Notes under the pieces: model-generated | The model's input: the letters and a program-made list of their open reading frames with translations, nothing else | The model's database searches: none | Told to the model about the DNA's origin: nothing | Part shown: piece after piece, positions 45,938 to 57,960 of the stretch | Layout of the letters: each line of letters begins with the position of its first letter | Numbering within the stretch: the first letter of the stretch is position 1 | Source: Lota lota | Lineage: Eukaryota > Chordata > Actinopteri > Gadiformes > Lotidae | DNA length: 64,000 bases | Direction of reading: 5' to 3' | Assembly: GCA_026745465.1 (NCBI GenBank) | Contig: JACYXH010000692.1 | Location: 1,563,757-1,627,756, forward strand | Translations under genes and position numbers: made by a program

Positions 45938-46523
45938 GGTGAAAGCATAGGAGAGGGTTTTGATTGAGTGCCTGCTGTGGTCCCATCAGATGTGGCTTAA
46001 AGGAATAAAGGATTCATTTGAAGGAGGGTGGGAAAGATTATGTACAGTCCTCACTTCTATCCAAATCCCTTCCAAATCCCTCTGCATCACACTTATCAAG
46101 CCGCGCGCAGGGCCTCACTGCTAACTCTCCCTCTCTGTCTTTCTTATCGCCAAGGCTACGTGTATCATGGTTGTCTGACAGACGCGGAACTTACTTTGCG
46201 ATAAGCCGCGGTTTGCGCATTCGAGCCATTTTAATTACGTGCGTATAAGTTGGGATCATTAACGTGTTTAACGTGCCTAGGGTTCCTAGTGTAATTTGTG
46301 TAAGGCCATTCCATAGGCTGTATTTGAGTGGTGGTATTTGGTATTATCAGTAATGCGGCTAGAAGTGAAACATTTACTAGCACTTTAGTAGCTAGTTAAT
46401 GAGAAATGACTCTGCTGCCCGGATCAGACTACAACAAATTCAGCCAGATCTTTACCCGATTTTTAGCGGCAGACAATCTTTCAGCTTGCAGGCGATTATG
46501 AACTTTGGGACGTTGGCTTGGGC
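45938..46523. other. Unique DNA, no gene seen
   Basis: Left flank of the large minisatellite. Short frames only. 46,180-46,290 contains several CpG and ACGTG words. Confidence 0.35.
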
Positions 46524-48858
46524 TGTCTTCTACCCTGCGTCGTGTGACATGGTTTACAGCCTGTTCTATCTACCCTGTGTCGTGTGACATGGTTTACAGC
46601 CTGTTCTACCCTGTGTCGTGTGACATGGTTTACAGCCTGTTCTACCCTGTGTCGTGTGACATGGTTTACAGCCTGTTCTATCTACCCTGTGTCATGTGAC
46701 ATGGTTTACAGCCTGTTCTATCTACCCTGTGTCGTGTGACATGGTTTACAGCCTGTTCTATCCACCCTGTGTCTTGTGACATGGTTTACAGCCTGTTCTA
46801 CCCTGTGTCGTGTGACATGGTTTACAGCCTGTTCTACCCTGTGTCGTGTGACCATGGTTTACAGCCTTGTTCTATCTACCCTGTGTCGTGTGACAGGGTT
46901 ACAGCCTGTTATATCTACCCTGTGTCGTGTGACATAGGTTTATCAGCCTGTTTCTTCTACCCTGTGGTCGTGTGACATGGTTTACAGCACTGCTTTCTAC
47001 CCTGTGTCGTGTGGCATGGTTTACAGACTTGTTCCTACCCTTGTGGTCGTGTGACATGGGTTTACTAGCTCTGTTCTATCTACCTGTGTCGTGTGACATG
47101 GTTACAGCTGGTTCTATCTACCCTGGTGTCGTGTGGACATGGTTTACAGCCTGTTTCCACGCCTGTGTCGTGTGACATGGTTTACAGCCTGTTCTACCCT
47201 GTGTCGTGTGACATGGGTTTACAGCCTGTTCTCTACCCTGTGTCGTGTGACATGGTTTACGAGCCTGTGCTACTACCTTGTTCGTGGTGGCATTGGTTTA
47301 CAGCCTTTTTGTCTACCCTGTGTCGTGTGACATGGTTTACAGCCTGTTCTACCCTGTGTCGTGTGACATGGTTTACAGCCTGTTCTACCCTGTGTCGTGT
47401 GGCATGGTTTACAGCCTGTTCTACCCTGTGTCGAGTGACATGGTTTACAGCCTGTTCTATCTACCCTGTGTCGTGTGACATGGTTTACAGCCTGTTCCAC
47501 CCTGTGTCGTGTGACATGGTTTACAGCCTGTTCTATCTGTGTCGTGTGACATGGTTTACAGCCTGTTCTATCTACCCTGTGTCGTGTGACATGGTTTACA
47601 GCCTGTTCCACCCTGTGTCGTGTGACATGGTTTACAGCCTGTTCTATCTACGCTGTGTCGTGTGACATGGTTTACAGCCTGTTCCACCCTGTGTCGTGTG
47701 ACATGGTTTACAGCCTGTTCTATCTACCCTGTGTCGTGTGACATGGTTTACAGCCTGTTCTATCTACCCTGTGTCGTGTGACATGGTTTACAGCCTGTTC
47801 TTTCTACCCTGTGTCGAGTGACATGGTTTACAGCCTGTTCTATCTACCCTGTGTCGTGTGACATGGTTTACAGCCTGTTCTACCCTGTGTCGTGTGACAT
47901 GGTTTACAGCCTGTTCCACCCTGTGTCGTGTGACATGGTTTACAGCCTGTTCTATCTACCCTGTGTCGTGTGACATGGTTTACAGCCTGTTCTATCTACC
48001 CTGTGTCGTGTGACATGGTTTACAGCCTGTTCTGTCTACCCTGTGTCGTGTGACATGGTTTACAGCCTGTTCTACCCTGGGTCGTGGGACATGGTTTACA
48101 GCCTGTTCTATCTACCCTGTGTCGTGTGACATGGTTTACAGCCTGTTCCACCCTGTGTCGTGTGACATGGTTTACAGCCTGTTCTATCTACCCTGTGTCG
48201 TGTGACATGGTTTACAGCCTGTTCTATCTACCCTGTGTCGTGTGACATGGTTTACAGCCTGTTCTTTCTACCCTGTGTCGAGTGACATGGTTTACAGCCT
48301 GTTCTATCTACCCTGTGTCGTGTGACATGGTTTACAGCCTGTTCCACCCTGTGTCGTGTGACATGGTTTACAGCCTGTTCTACCCTGTGTCGTGTGACAT
48401 GGTTTACAGCCTGTTCTATCTACCCTGTGTCGTGTGACATGGTTTACAGCCTGTTCTACCCTGTGTCGTGTGACATGGTTTACAGCCTGTTCTATCTACC
48501 CTGTGTCGTGTGACATGGTTTACAGCCTGTTCTATCTACCCTGTGTCGTGTGACATGGCTTACAGCCTGTTCCACCCTGTGTCGTGTGACATGGTTTACA
48601 GCCTGTTCTACCCTGTGTCGTGTGGCATGGTTTACAGCCTGTTCTACCCTGTGTCTTGTGACATGGTTTACAGCCTGTTCTACCCTGTGTCGTGGGACAT
48701 GGTTTACAGCCTGTTCTACCCTGTGTCGTGTGGCATGGTTTACAGCCTGTTCTACCCTGTGTCGTGTGACATGGCTTACAGCCTGTTCCACCCTGTGCGT
48801 GGGACATGGCTTACAGCCTGTTCCACCCTGTGTCGTGGGATATGGTTAACAGCTTGCT
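46524..48858. repeat. 2.3-kb minisatellite of 36- and 40-bp units
   Basis: The core unit reads ccctgtgtcgtgtgacatgg then tttacagcctgttcta (36 bp). Many units carry an extra TCTA, giving 40 bp. Roughly 60 units are present. Runs of 36-bp units keep one reading frame (VSCDMVYSLFYP repeats) and each 40-bp unit shifts it, which explains the open frames in every frame. The first unit has cctgcgtcg. The last units degrade into aacagcttgctatgtgg. It is not a protein gene. Confidence 0.97.
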
Positions 48859-49962
48859 ATGTGGCTTCTGGGACACCCCACGACACCCCAACAAAAGGTC
48901 TAGCATTTCAGATTTGTTTGTGTTACCCTGCCTAGATTGACAACTCCTACATTGTGTTCCTTGACATTGACCAATAGGCTGACAGAGTGCTCTGTGTTGC
49001 ACATATGTAAACATGGCGAAGAGAAAGAGGGATGCTGTCAGGGGGTACAACAAAACCAAGGGAGCGTTCGTTGAGCAGGGGCGTGTTAGCGCATTCCTTA
49101 CCTCAAGTTGTCGTTGAAGGATAGACAGCCCATAATGTCCTCTTCGTCACTGGTCCACAAGTCGTTTTTTCTTTTCTTTTCGGAACAAAAGACCGCCAAC
49201 GTCACACATACGCACAACAATGATTGATCGGGGTAATTGGCATGTTGCCAGTCTCACGGCCAATACAGAGCAAGAATTGATGGCACTGTGATTGACTAGT
49301 CTGATATGGTGACTCTTGGTGACAACCGTGAATGTCCAAATTTTATGTAGCCTGATCCTAACATAAGAGTGAGATGCAAATCCAGTCTCAGGGTGTCAGT
49401 GTTTGCGGATGATCTCCACATATGAATCTGTGAGCGGTGGGGAGGAGGTGTGTACGCTACTGGAATGGATTCCCCATCTTATTCTCGCCCCACCTTGGTG
49501 TGTATGTGTGTGTCTGTGTGTCTATACGACCCTAATCCCTGGATCATATTTCCGTGTTTAATAACATGGTATAGTTCTTGGTTCCCCACTGCTGTATTCA
49601 GGTAAGGTGCTGTGGCTGACGTGAATTCCTGACTGTGTCTGCAATATGAAATGTATTCTTCTTCACAGAGGAAAGGCTGTAGGGAAAAACAATGTTTTCA
49701 TTTCCATGATGATTTAAAGATGATGTGCCATCTATTGCAGCATTTGCATTCAGTTTTCAGCCCACCCAGATTTGAGCCTGTGTGCCATCTTTAGATATGA
49801 ATCTAAATTTAAGATAGTAATCCAAACTTTAGATATTAATGTAAAGTCTGATTTGTGAGACTATCATGTAACAAACAGTTGATTAGCAGAACCCTGCGCC
49901 ATTCAGTTTAGGCAAAATCGGTCATAATTGTCAATCACTGATACAATATGACAAATGTATAT
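48859..49962. other. Unique DNA, no gene seen
   Basis: An ATG at 49,013 opens 34 codons starting MAKRKRDAVRGYNKTKG, and a CCAAT word lies 43 bp upstream. Too short and unmatched to call. The remainder is unique with no supported frames. Confidence 0.3.
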
Positions 49963-51410
49963 ATTACAGATACAGGTACAGATGACTTTATTGATCCCGG
50001 AAGAAATTATTGTGTTACAGTTGCTCATCACAAGCCAGAAACATCAACGTAAATAGAGCAAACACAAAAGGCTATATAAACACAAAATACTGCATAAATA
50101 GAAATATTCTAAATATGGATGAAATATGCATGTCACCAACAGCAGAATGTAATAAAAGATGTTTGTATACAAAATGAAAAGTAGATATGTAACTGAAAAT
50201 ACGTAAATTGTCTCGTAAAATGGTTGAGTTCAAAGTGATTGAATTCCATTGACAGTGCGGAGTTCAGAGTGACCCACTCACATGCGGTAGTGAGAGGAGT
50301 TAAAGAGTTTTCTGTCCACAGGAATTAAGGATTTCCTGCGCCACTTCATGGAACTCCTCACTGCTAAGAGTCGGTTGCTGAACATACTCCTCTGTTCAGA
50401 CAGCACTCTGTAGCGGGCGGGAGTCATTGTCAAGGATGGAGAGGAGTTTGGACAGCATCCTCTTCTCTGTGACAGCTCTGTGTCCAGTTCCAGCCCCAGA
50501 ACATGCCGGCCATCCTGATCAGTTTGATAAGACTGTTGGACTAAACAAAGTCATGCTGCTGTTTCAAAATCACCAAAAATCTAGAAGAGGGGCCTGATCG
50601 CCACAGACTCATGGTACCAAGGGCCCTCTTATGTCTGCAGCGCCAGTGCTGCAGACATAAGAGGGCCGGTGCTTCCTCAAGAAGTAGAGTCTGCTATGGC
50701 CCTTCTTGTAGACTGCCTTGGAGTTCACTGTCCAGTCAAGCTTGTGGTCCAAGCGGATCGTGTATAGTGGACATAGTCCAAGGTGTCCAGGTGGAAGAGG
50801 AACAGAAATAGGACCATCCCCTGCAGCGATCCAGTAGTACTCAGCACCATGTCGGACCCACAGCTCTGCAGGCGAATGTACTGCACAAGTCCAGTCAGGT
50901 AATTCATCATCCAGGACACCAGCGGAGCGTCTACCTTCATTGTGAGTTTTAGTTTATTCCCCAGCAGGACACGCTGGATGGCGCTGAAGGTACTGGAGAA
51001 GTCCAAAAACAAGATTCTGACAGGGCCCCTTGGCTTGTACAGGTGGGTGCAGGCACTGTGGAGTAGGTGGTGGATGGTGTTATCCACCCCAGTCCGAGCC
51101 TGGTGGGCAAACTGGAGAGGCTGGAGAGAAGCGGAGGGAGAGCCGCCTAAAAGGTCCTCACCATGTGGGAGGTCACCAGTCTCTAGTCATTGGAGGCACT
51201 GAGATGTGCCTTCTTTGGTATAGGAACCAGGCAAGATGTCCTTCACAGCACGGGGACCCTCTCCAGACCAAGGCTCAAGCTGTAGGACTCCACACACCTG
51301 GGGGGGCACAGGACCACAGCACCCTGGGGCTAAGACCATCAGGGCCTGCAGCCTTGGCTGGACAGAGTCTGGTCAGCATCCTCAGGACTTGATCAGCTGA
51401 GATGGTGAGG
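49963..51410 (-). mobile_element. L2/CR1/Rex1-like LINE fragment, internally deleted
   Basis: Minus strand. From 51,405 the order is the TISADQVLRMLTRLCPAKAAGPDGLSPRVL block; HSACTHLYKPRGPVRILFLDFSSTFSAIQ (RT motif A, D in LDFSS); VDAPLVSWMMNYLTGLVQYIR; and GSLQGMVLFLFLF (the usual Pro before Gln is Leu). The active-site F/YxDD block is missing: sequence jumps to HKLDWTVNSKAVYKKGHSRLYFL. The 3' UTR follows, ending gggatcaataaagtcatctg and a TCTGTA-like tail at about 49,963. The expected full ORF is several hundred residues. This copy is 5'-truncated, frameshifted and inactive. Confidence 0.8.
50622..50667. repeat. Perfect 20-bp inverted repeat
   Basis: The arms 50,622-50,641 (ggccctcttatgtctgcagc) and 50,648-50,667 are exact complements around a 6-bp loop (gccagt). 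It lies in the LINE fragment just where intact relatives encode continuous RT sequence. Confidence 0.95.
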
Positions 51411-51623
51411 GGGTAGAGAGATGGGTGTGGGTGGGTGGGGTGGGTGGTGGCAGAGGCAGAGGCAGAGGCAGAGGCAGAGGCAGAAGGGGGAGGGCGGAGG
51501 AGGGGATGGAGGATGACAACTGGAGGGAGGCTGATGATTGGCAAGGGGTGGGGGGAGTACTGAGGAAGAGAGAAAGAGAGAAGGGCAGGCAATAAAGGGG
51601 CTGTTGTGAGTCTGGACCCCCTC

Positions 51624-51657
<34 letters not shown>
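51411..51657. repeat. GGGT and (GGCAGA)6 repeats and poly-C (33)
   Basis: GGGT-rich sequence, six GGCAGA hexamers at 51,449-51,484, a GGA-rich patch, and C33 at 51,625-51,657. Confidence 0.94.
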
Positions 51658-51658
<1 letters not shown>

Positions 51659-51719
51659 CCCCATCAAACCTGTTGAAGAACCTGTTGTTGCGATGGGACA
51701 CTCGCCCCTCTGGACTAAA

Positions 51720-52020
51720 CTTTTGTTTTGAGTTTTTATTTACTTGTAGTGAAAAGTCAAATTAATTGTTGATGCTAATTCAACAATTTACTGGGATACA
51801 AATCAAGCAAGCATGCAAGCAATTAATGTAATTATTTGAATGAGTCTTTAGTAGAATTTCCAATTAAAGCCACACAAATGTTGGTTGTTAACCTTTTACT
51901 TCCACCAAATAATTAAAAGGCTGTCTGCCTGTTCTTCTGAAATGCTGCAAATGTTCTATTCATCCTATCAATTTCATCCTAAATAAATCTATTTTAATTA
52001 GTGAATTTCCTCCCCGTGTC
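51720..52020. other. Candidate conserved non-coding element
   Basis: About 300 bp of AT-rich, repeat-free DNA: gtcaaattaattgttgatgc, caagcaattaatgtaattat, tccaattaaagccacacaaa, ccaaataattaaaaggctgt, tattttaattagtgaatttc. Five or more TAATTA/CAATTA cores make it the best regulatory-element candidate in the window. Confidence 0.4.
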
Positions 52021-53445
52021 AAAAGGAAAACACTCCTACATGCAGCGGATGCCATGATCTCCATCTGGATCCAGGAAATTTGGTTTGAATGACCTTATAG
52101 GCTTCTGTGACACTTGTCATTTCAATGTGACTTTTACCATCCCATCATGCTGGGACACATTATCAGGCCAGGTCTGGGCTGTCTCAAATCGGATTCTGCT
52201 CACACTGTGATCCAATGAGCGGGACCATTTCTAACCCTTTTGTGATTGGATTGCACATGTGTGTGTGGACAGAAATCTGGCCGCGCTGTGGACAGGTTGC
52301 TGGCAACAGTAACCTGATCATGTCTGATTTACTGATCATGTCCCGACTCATTCATGATTCCCCTACAGTGGTATGCAGGGGCTGCTGCGTTGAAAATGGA
52401 TGGACATAAATTCTGGGGGAAAAAGAAACCCCTCTCACTCCGAAATTGCACTTATGCGCATAATGCATGAGTGGAGCCCTCGCCCTTCAGAGCTCTCTCC
52501 CAACATCGCAGCTCTGGAGCAGTCATTATATATGCATAAGGTCACCGCCAATTATTTCTAGTATTCAGTCGGAACATGAATTCTGGACACAGATGTGGTG
52601 GGTTTTGCATTGAAGTGGCAAGTCTGGACACCAGGCCAGGACTGTGTTTAAATCGGTGTTTAGGAGATTATGGGAAAAGTCCAATTGAGTGGCAGTTAAG
52701 TGTGATCAAGGCCTTGCTCACACCGCAAACTAAACCCAAACAACAGCAACACTCACGGTAATGAATCCAGCAGAAGCAGCAGCAGTAGTGACTGCTAAGT
52801 ACCATTAAGTACATGGGACATCCTCCATCTACCCAGTGTCACGTGCGGCTCTGCGCCTACTGGGGAGTAGCCCATCGGCAGATAATCAGATGAGTGCTGG
52901 AGTCATCACTCTAAACTGGAAAAGAGAGAGCTACCTTTAATGGCTTTACTTAGCTCTACTCTTGCACTCAAGCAATGACTACCGCTGTGCTTTCACCACC
53001 CCACTTCCCCCGGTTCTCTACATCTACTCGTATGTAGTGGTGATTACGTACTCCTCGCTCATTCACTGATGTTCCATATATAGGCACATCGACCGGTGAT
53101 CTATCATCAAAGCATAGTCACAGCTGTGCGTATATATCTGCAAGGAAACTCGGCCGATGTCATCTTAACTTAACTCAGTGTTTCACATGAGGCAAACCAC
53201 GCCCCAGCTTATGAAAGAAACCCCATTGTGAGTCTCCCTGTCCGAATATTTTAAGTTATTTCTTGCTCTTACAACAGTTGCACACAACTCAAATTCCCTT
53301 CAGATGCCATACTCGTCATGTTCCCAAAATGGTCAATGTCCTGGGACGTCTGACACCTATCAAAGCCTTCAAGCGTGCACGGCAGAGTACAGGACCTGAA
53401 ATTAGCACCCTGATGCATGTGCTATATGCATATAGCTGGAAGGCT
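52021..53445. other. Unique DNA, no gene seen
   Basis: Short frames only (52,215-52,409; 52,576-52,761; 53,263-53,496), none with a known domain. A tandem CAGCAG patch lies at 52,772-52,786. 53,030-53,055 has gtatgtagtggtgattacgt. Probably intergenic or intronic. Confidence 0.35.
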
Positions 53446-53690
53446 GGATTAATCAATTCAGGTAGTTTAGAAGGCATAAGTTTAGTATTTTTGTGAGCTC
53501 ATCTAAAGTGAGTGTCTATGCCTTACTAAGCATTTATAAATTACATTTAAAGGCTGGAAATGCCTCAAGTACCATTGCAGCAGTACCAAGTAATAAGCAG
53601 TAATAAATAGTAATAAGTAGTAAGGCATGTATAGTCCTCACTTTAGATAAGCTCACACAAATGAATGGTTTATAACTACCTGAACTAATC
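53446..53690. mobile_element. Foldback (MITE-like) element
   Basis: The left arm (gattaatcaattcaggtagt, gtgagctcatctaaagtgag, tgccttacta) reappears inverted on the right (tagtaaggca, ctcactttagataagctcac, actacctgaactaatc). The arms are about 83 and 72 bp with about 88 bp between, which contains AGTAATAA repeats. Neighbouring tails (ttataaaggatcttataaac) may extend the element to about 53,850. Confidence 0.7.
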
Positions 53691-54080
53691 ATTGATTGCA
53701 GAATTATTAAGTGTTTCTAAAGCATTTTTAAAGACATTGTAACCAATTTGCAAATCATCTGCTGGCGCTTTATAAAGGATCTTATAAACCAATTTCTCAT
53801 TGTCTTATTAACAATTTATAACTGATTATCAACTAATGAGTTTTCATAGAGGAACAATGCTTTATTAATGCTGAATTCAATGTGAACTCCCTATTTGCTA
53901 CAACTTAATTAATGCTTCAAAGTTGCAGCTATTCTGAAGTGCTTCTGAGGCATGCAACTGTGAAAACAAAACAGTTAAATGTTTTCACCATTAGTTTGGT
54001 GTGTACTCCTACCCTACAGTACTAATGTACAGATCAGAGATGCATTTTGCACAATCCATATAGCAGCGTCTGGGGGGGAG
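53691..54080. other. AT-rich flank, possibly part of the same element
   Basis: Repeated TTATAAA and TCATTA words resemble the rest of a longer non-autonomous element. No gene. Confidence 0.3.
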
Positions 54081-54097
54081 GGGGGGGGGGGGGGGGA
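54071..54097. repeat. Interrupted poly-G
   Basis: G9, an A, G4 and then G17-type run ending in GAAAG. Confidence 0.9.
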
Positions 54098-55281
54098 AAG
54101 ATGAGCCCTCTTTCTTTTCGTGACTCAAAATCAAGCCATGTATTATTTAACTTAACATATTATAGGAACGTGATTGCTGTAGCAAATTGAGCCATTTAGA
54201 GACACTGACGCAGTTGCTCGCATGGATCACGGCGTTGCCATGGCGAGCCCTTTGATATAATAGAATGAGCTGTATGCTCACAATAGCTGCTTTACTTTCT
54301 GTAACCAACATGTATGAGTATTCAGGCCTCGTCCAATTGATCGTCCTCTCAAGGTTGTCGTATCATTGCAGATTCGCGCTGCCCGTCCTCTTCCTTTCGC
54401 AACAATCCATCCTCTTTTCTTTTTTTTCTCAGAAATCTCTATGCAGCTGTGCAGCATTTATGTATTATTCAGACGGCCCTTTTGGATGAGTCCATATACT
54501 CTTCCGCTTCTTAGCCTAATCTTCTTCTTTCCACCAATCATGAGTCCCTTGGCACTGGATTTTGCAATGCACATGCCTAAAATTGGATTAGGTTGGGCTT
54601 ACCACAGCCATGATAAACAACTGTCCAGCTATGAATATCAATCACTGTAATAATATCCTTAATTCCACTCCTGGGATGAAGTATGTATGGGGCTTGGTGT
54701 TTTCGACAACCATTCCAACCACCGAAAAAGCCTGCAAAGAAAGATGCCGATTCAAAAAACTAAAACAATGCCCACCTCCCCAGGTAACCTAATAGAACTC
54801 TAATGAAGAATGTGTTTCTTCTCAAATAACAGTGGAGAAGAATGCATTAAACTCCCCATGAGTAACAATGTTGAATAATAATATCATAGTGTTTAAATAA
54901 AAAATATAAACTGACAGCAAACAAAACGATCCTCCTCTGTAGCAAAGAAAAAAGAGGGACATTAGAGAGAGTGTGGTCTAGACTGCATAATCGAGGGAGG
55001 GCGCGTTTCTTTAAAGAAAAAGAAAAAGTCTGGAAAATGTACCGTTGTTTGAAAGGTCACTGGCTGACGCCGGTGAAGCAGCTGAGAGTTGTAAACGATC
55101 CTTCTTATCAAATGTTAATGCTCACAGGCCCTGCGTTGCAAGTGCCGGCGGGAGGAATATGTCTTTGAGGTCCTGCAGGGTCCACGGAAACAAGGCTTTT
55201 TCATTTACATGCAGCAACACGAGCAGCTAATTGCTTTTTCTGAGGCCATGAAATAACACGATAGCTTTTTCTGTGGCGGTG
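54098..55281. other. Unique DNA with candidate conserved blocks
   Basis: 54,120-54,260 and 54,960-55,250 are repeat-free. The 54,265-54,650 frames overlap without known domains. No gene called. Confidence 0.3.
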
Positions 55282-55305
55282 GCCCCCCCCCCCCCCCCCC
55301 CCCCC
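55282..55305. repeat. Poly-C (about 23)
   Basis: Uninterrupted C tract. Confidence 0.95.
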
Positions 55306-57176
55306 TGAGGGCGAGACGATGGAATGCAACATCTCCCGAGGGGCCCCATGCGACTGGCTCACTCTTGTCGCCGTGGTGATACAGCAGTCTCACCGGTTGG
55401 TCGGCTGGGGGCCAGACGAGTGGCCGAGGGGATGTTTGGTGCACCCTCCTGGATGTTTTGTTGTCTGGAGCTTTTCCTCTTGCCCTGGATTGATTGCATG
55501 GTAATTTGGCCCACATTGGGCTCCAAAAGTAAAGGAAAGAAAACAGCACAAATGTGGACATCCTTGATTTAAAGATGGACCAATTCAATTGACAGTCAGA
55601 TTATTGACCAGGGTTATTGTTTTTTAGTTTTTTTTTTGTGGAACTTCTACTATGTACCTTGAGCATTTCAAATGTTTATTTTACTTCTTGTTTGTTTAAA
55701 ATAAAAAATGTACAGTTAAAAAAAAACTACAAATGTCCCAAGGATTTACATTCACAGCCTCACTGCTGTCATCTGGCAATCTTTTAATGTTTCCCATCGG
55801 ACATCAAATAAGTGTATCCTCTATTTGAATATGAGCAGACAGAGGAAGATGGCACTTACAGTCTGTTTACCATCTTGGGGCTGATAACACGACGTGACGG
55901 AAGCAGAGGAATTGATTTAATCTTCCACTGTGCGGCGATGAATGTTAATTTTCCTCGAAGATGTAATCTTCACCATGAATGTTGTTGCTAAAGACGTTAG
56001 TGCACAAACCTAATCTATTTGAAGGAATAAAGCTGGTATGCTTTTCCCTTTTGTCCCCAACTGAATCAGAGATCAAATGATTTTTGATTATCCTCATACA
56101 ACTAAATGTTCTGCCCCAAAAGTGCATGCCAAAATGTAGTTGTCCAATCGGTGGATTTATTCACAATTGTATGCTCTCCACATGGCAATTTCAAGAATGG
56201 GAAAATGAGCCTTGTGCACCAACGGATCCCCTTTTGTCCTTGAGGGCTATTAATAACAACAAGTTCACATTAATGGGGACACAGAGGGAAAGAGGAACCA
56301 AACAAATATATGGCCAACTTACCCAGAGCCCGTGGGGGCCTTTTTTTTTGTTTTTACAAGTTCCCCCAAGATACAACGCATACTAATCACCCTGGCGGTG
56401 CTTGAACTTGTCTCTGGAAAGAGTAACACTGTCAGTGGTAATTACACGTGCCGAGCGGGGGCTTGTCCAAACACAATTGAGATGTAAAACAAGGGGAGAG
56501 GACTGCAAACATTAATCCAAAGGCTTCCGTCCTCCTGCCTTACACACCGCCACCCCCCATTTGCCAGTACCCTGTACAACGTTGTGTTGTGCAATGCAGT
56601 AGTCCACATCGCTCTCAATCTTTCTGTATCTCCATGTCTCATTCTCTCGATCCTTCTTTCACTCTCGTCCTGTTTTTCTTCTCTTTTTTTTTCCGACCGC
56701 ATCCGCAGCAGCACTTGAGGAGCGAAGAGGACAAAAGTCACAGATGAAGGAAGCTAGTTTGTGTCAACACTGCCCCCTGCTGTTTGGAAAAACGCGGGAC
56801 AGAATAGAGAAGGAGAGGCACTTACCTCACTCACTGCAGTCAGACTTTCACGCTCATTAATGTCAAGCCACCCATGAATGCGTAGCTACGTGAATTCAAG
56901 AGGACTCTGGTTTCCACATGAAACATACATCAGCTCTGAGTAGGAGTCATGTCAAACGACATATTCATCAAGACTACATGACAAATGTTGAATTTGGCAG
57001 AGGGTTTGAAAAAAATAAAACAAAAAAGAACAAGGCTTTGAACACCAACATGCCGGTCCACAGACGAAGTACTTAAATAGGTGCAAATATAGCCCAGTGT
57101 GTTCGCTGTGGAACAAAGCAAAAGAAACAATAGGCGAAACACGGAGTGGGTGCTGGAAAGAGATTGGAGATGGAGG
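55306..57176. other. Unique DNA with candidate conserved blocks
   Basis: 55,860-56,300 (agaggaattgatttaatctt, gatcaaatgatttttgatta) is free of repeats and may be regulatory. Frames at 55,205-55,588 and 56,084-56,386 have no domains. The 76xx-type GCCCCCTG word is at 56,770. Confidence 0.3.
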
Positions 57177-57520
<344 letters not shown>

Positions 57521-57960
57521 GAGATGAGAGAGGAGGAGCGCGACGTAGAGGGTGAAAGAGGGAGAGGAAGAAGAAGAGAAGAAGAAGAAGAAAGGGGGGA
57601 TGGGGGGGGGGGGTGGGAAGAAAATAAGACGTCCACATTTTCTGGCAAAACGTGGTGCACTGAAACCCGAGTCTCCTCTTGGGCTTCAGAGTACCACCCA
57701 CACCACGCCGGGCTCCTATATCTCTTCTAAGCCCCCCCCCCCCGCCCCCGCCCCCGCCTCCTCTTCCTCCCACCCTCTCTCTCTATCTATCTCTACTGCA
57801 GGCACAGCGTGGGGGCCGGAGCGCACTTCAGCCGAATGATCAAAACTGTTTTCTCCCAAGGTCAAGCTCCCGTTTTCCTTTCTTTTTTCGTTTCTTTCTT
57901 TTTTTCTTCTCCTCTGCACGTCTACGTGACGTTTTGTAGTCGTCGCGCTGTTAACCTTAT
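57521..57960. repeat. Purine-rich, poly-G, poly-C and TTC-rich cluster
   Basis: GAAGAAGA sequence with G11 at 57,602-57,612, CCCGCC repeats at 57,731-57,760, CT/CTAT repeats at 57,775-57,797 and T-rich pyrimidine tracts to 57,915. The overlapping frames are low-complexity. Confidence 0.8.

Noticed and set aside
46524..48858. CRISPR-like array
   Set aside because: There are no unique spacers between repeats, units are directly tandem, and the DNA is eukaryotic.
46505..48935. Repeat protein with 12-residue VSCDMVYSLFYP units
   Set aside because: Frame openness follows from the 36-bp period. Units of 40 bp shift the frame repeatedly, all three frames and the minus strand are also open, and there is no conserved start or end.
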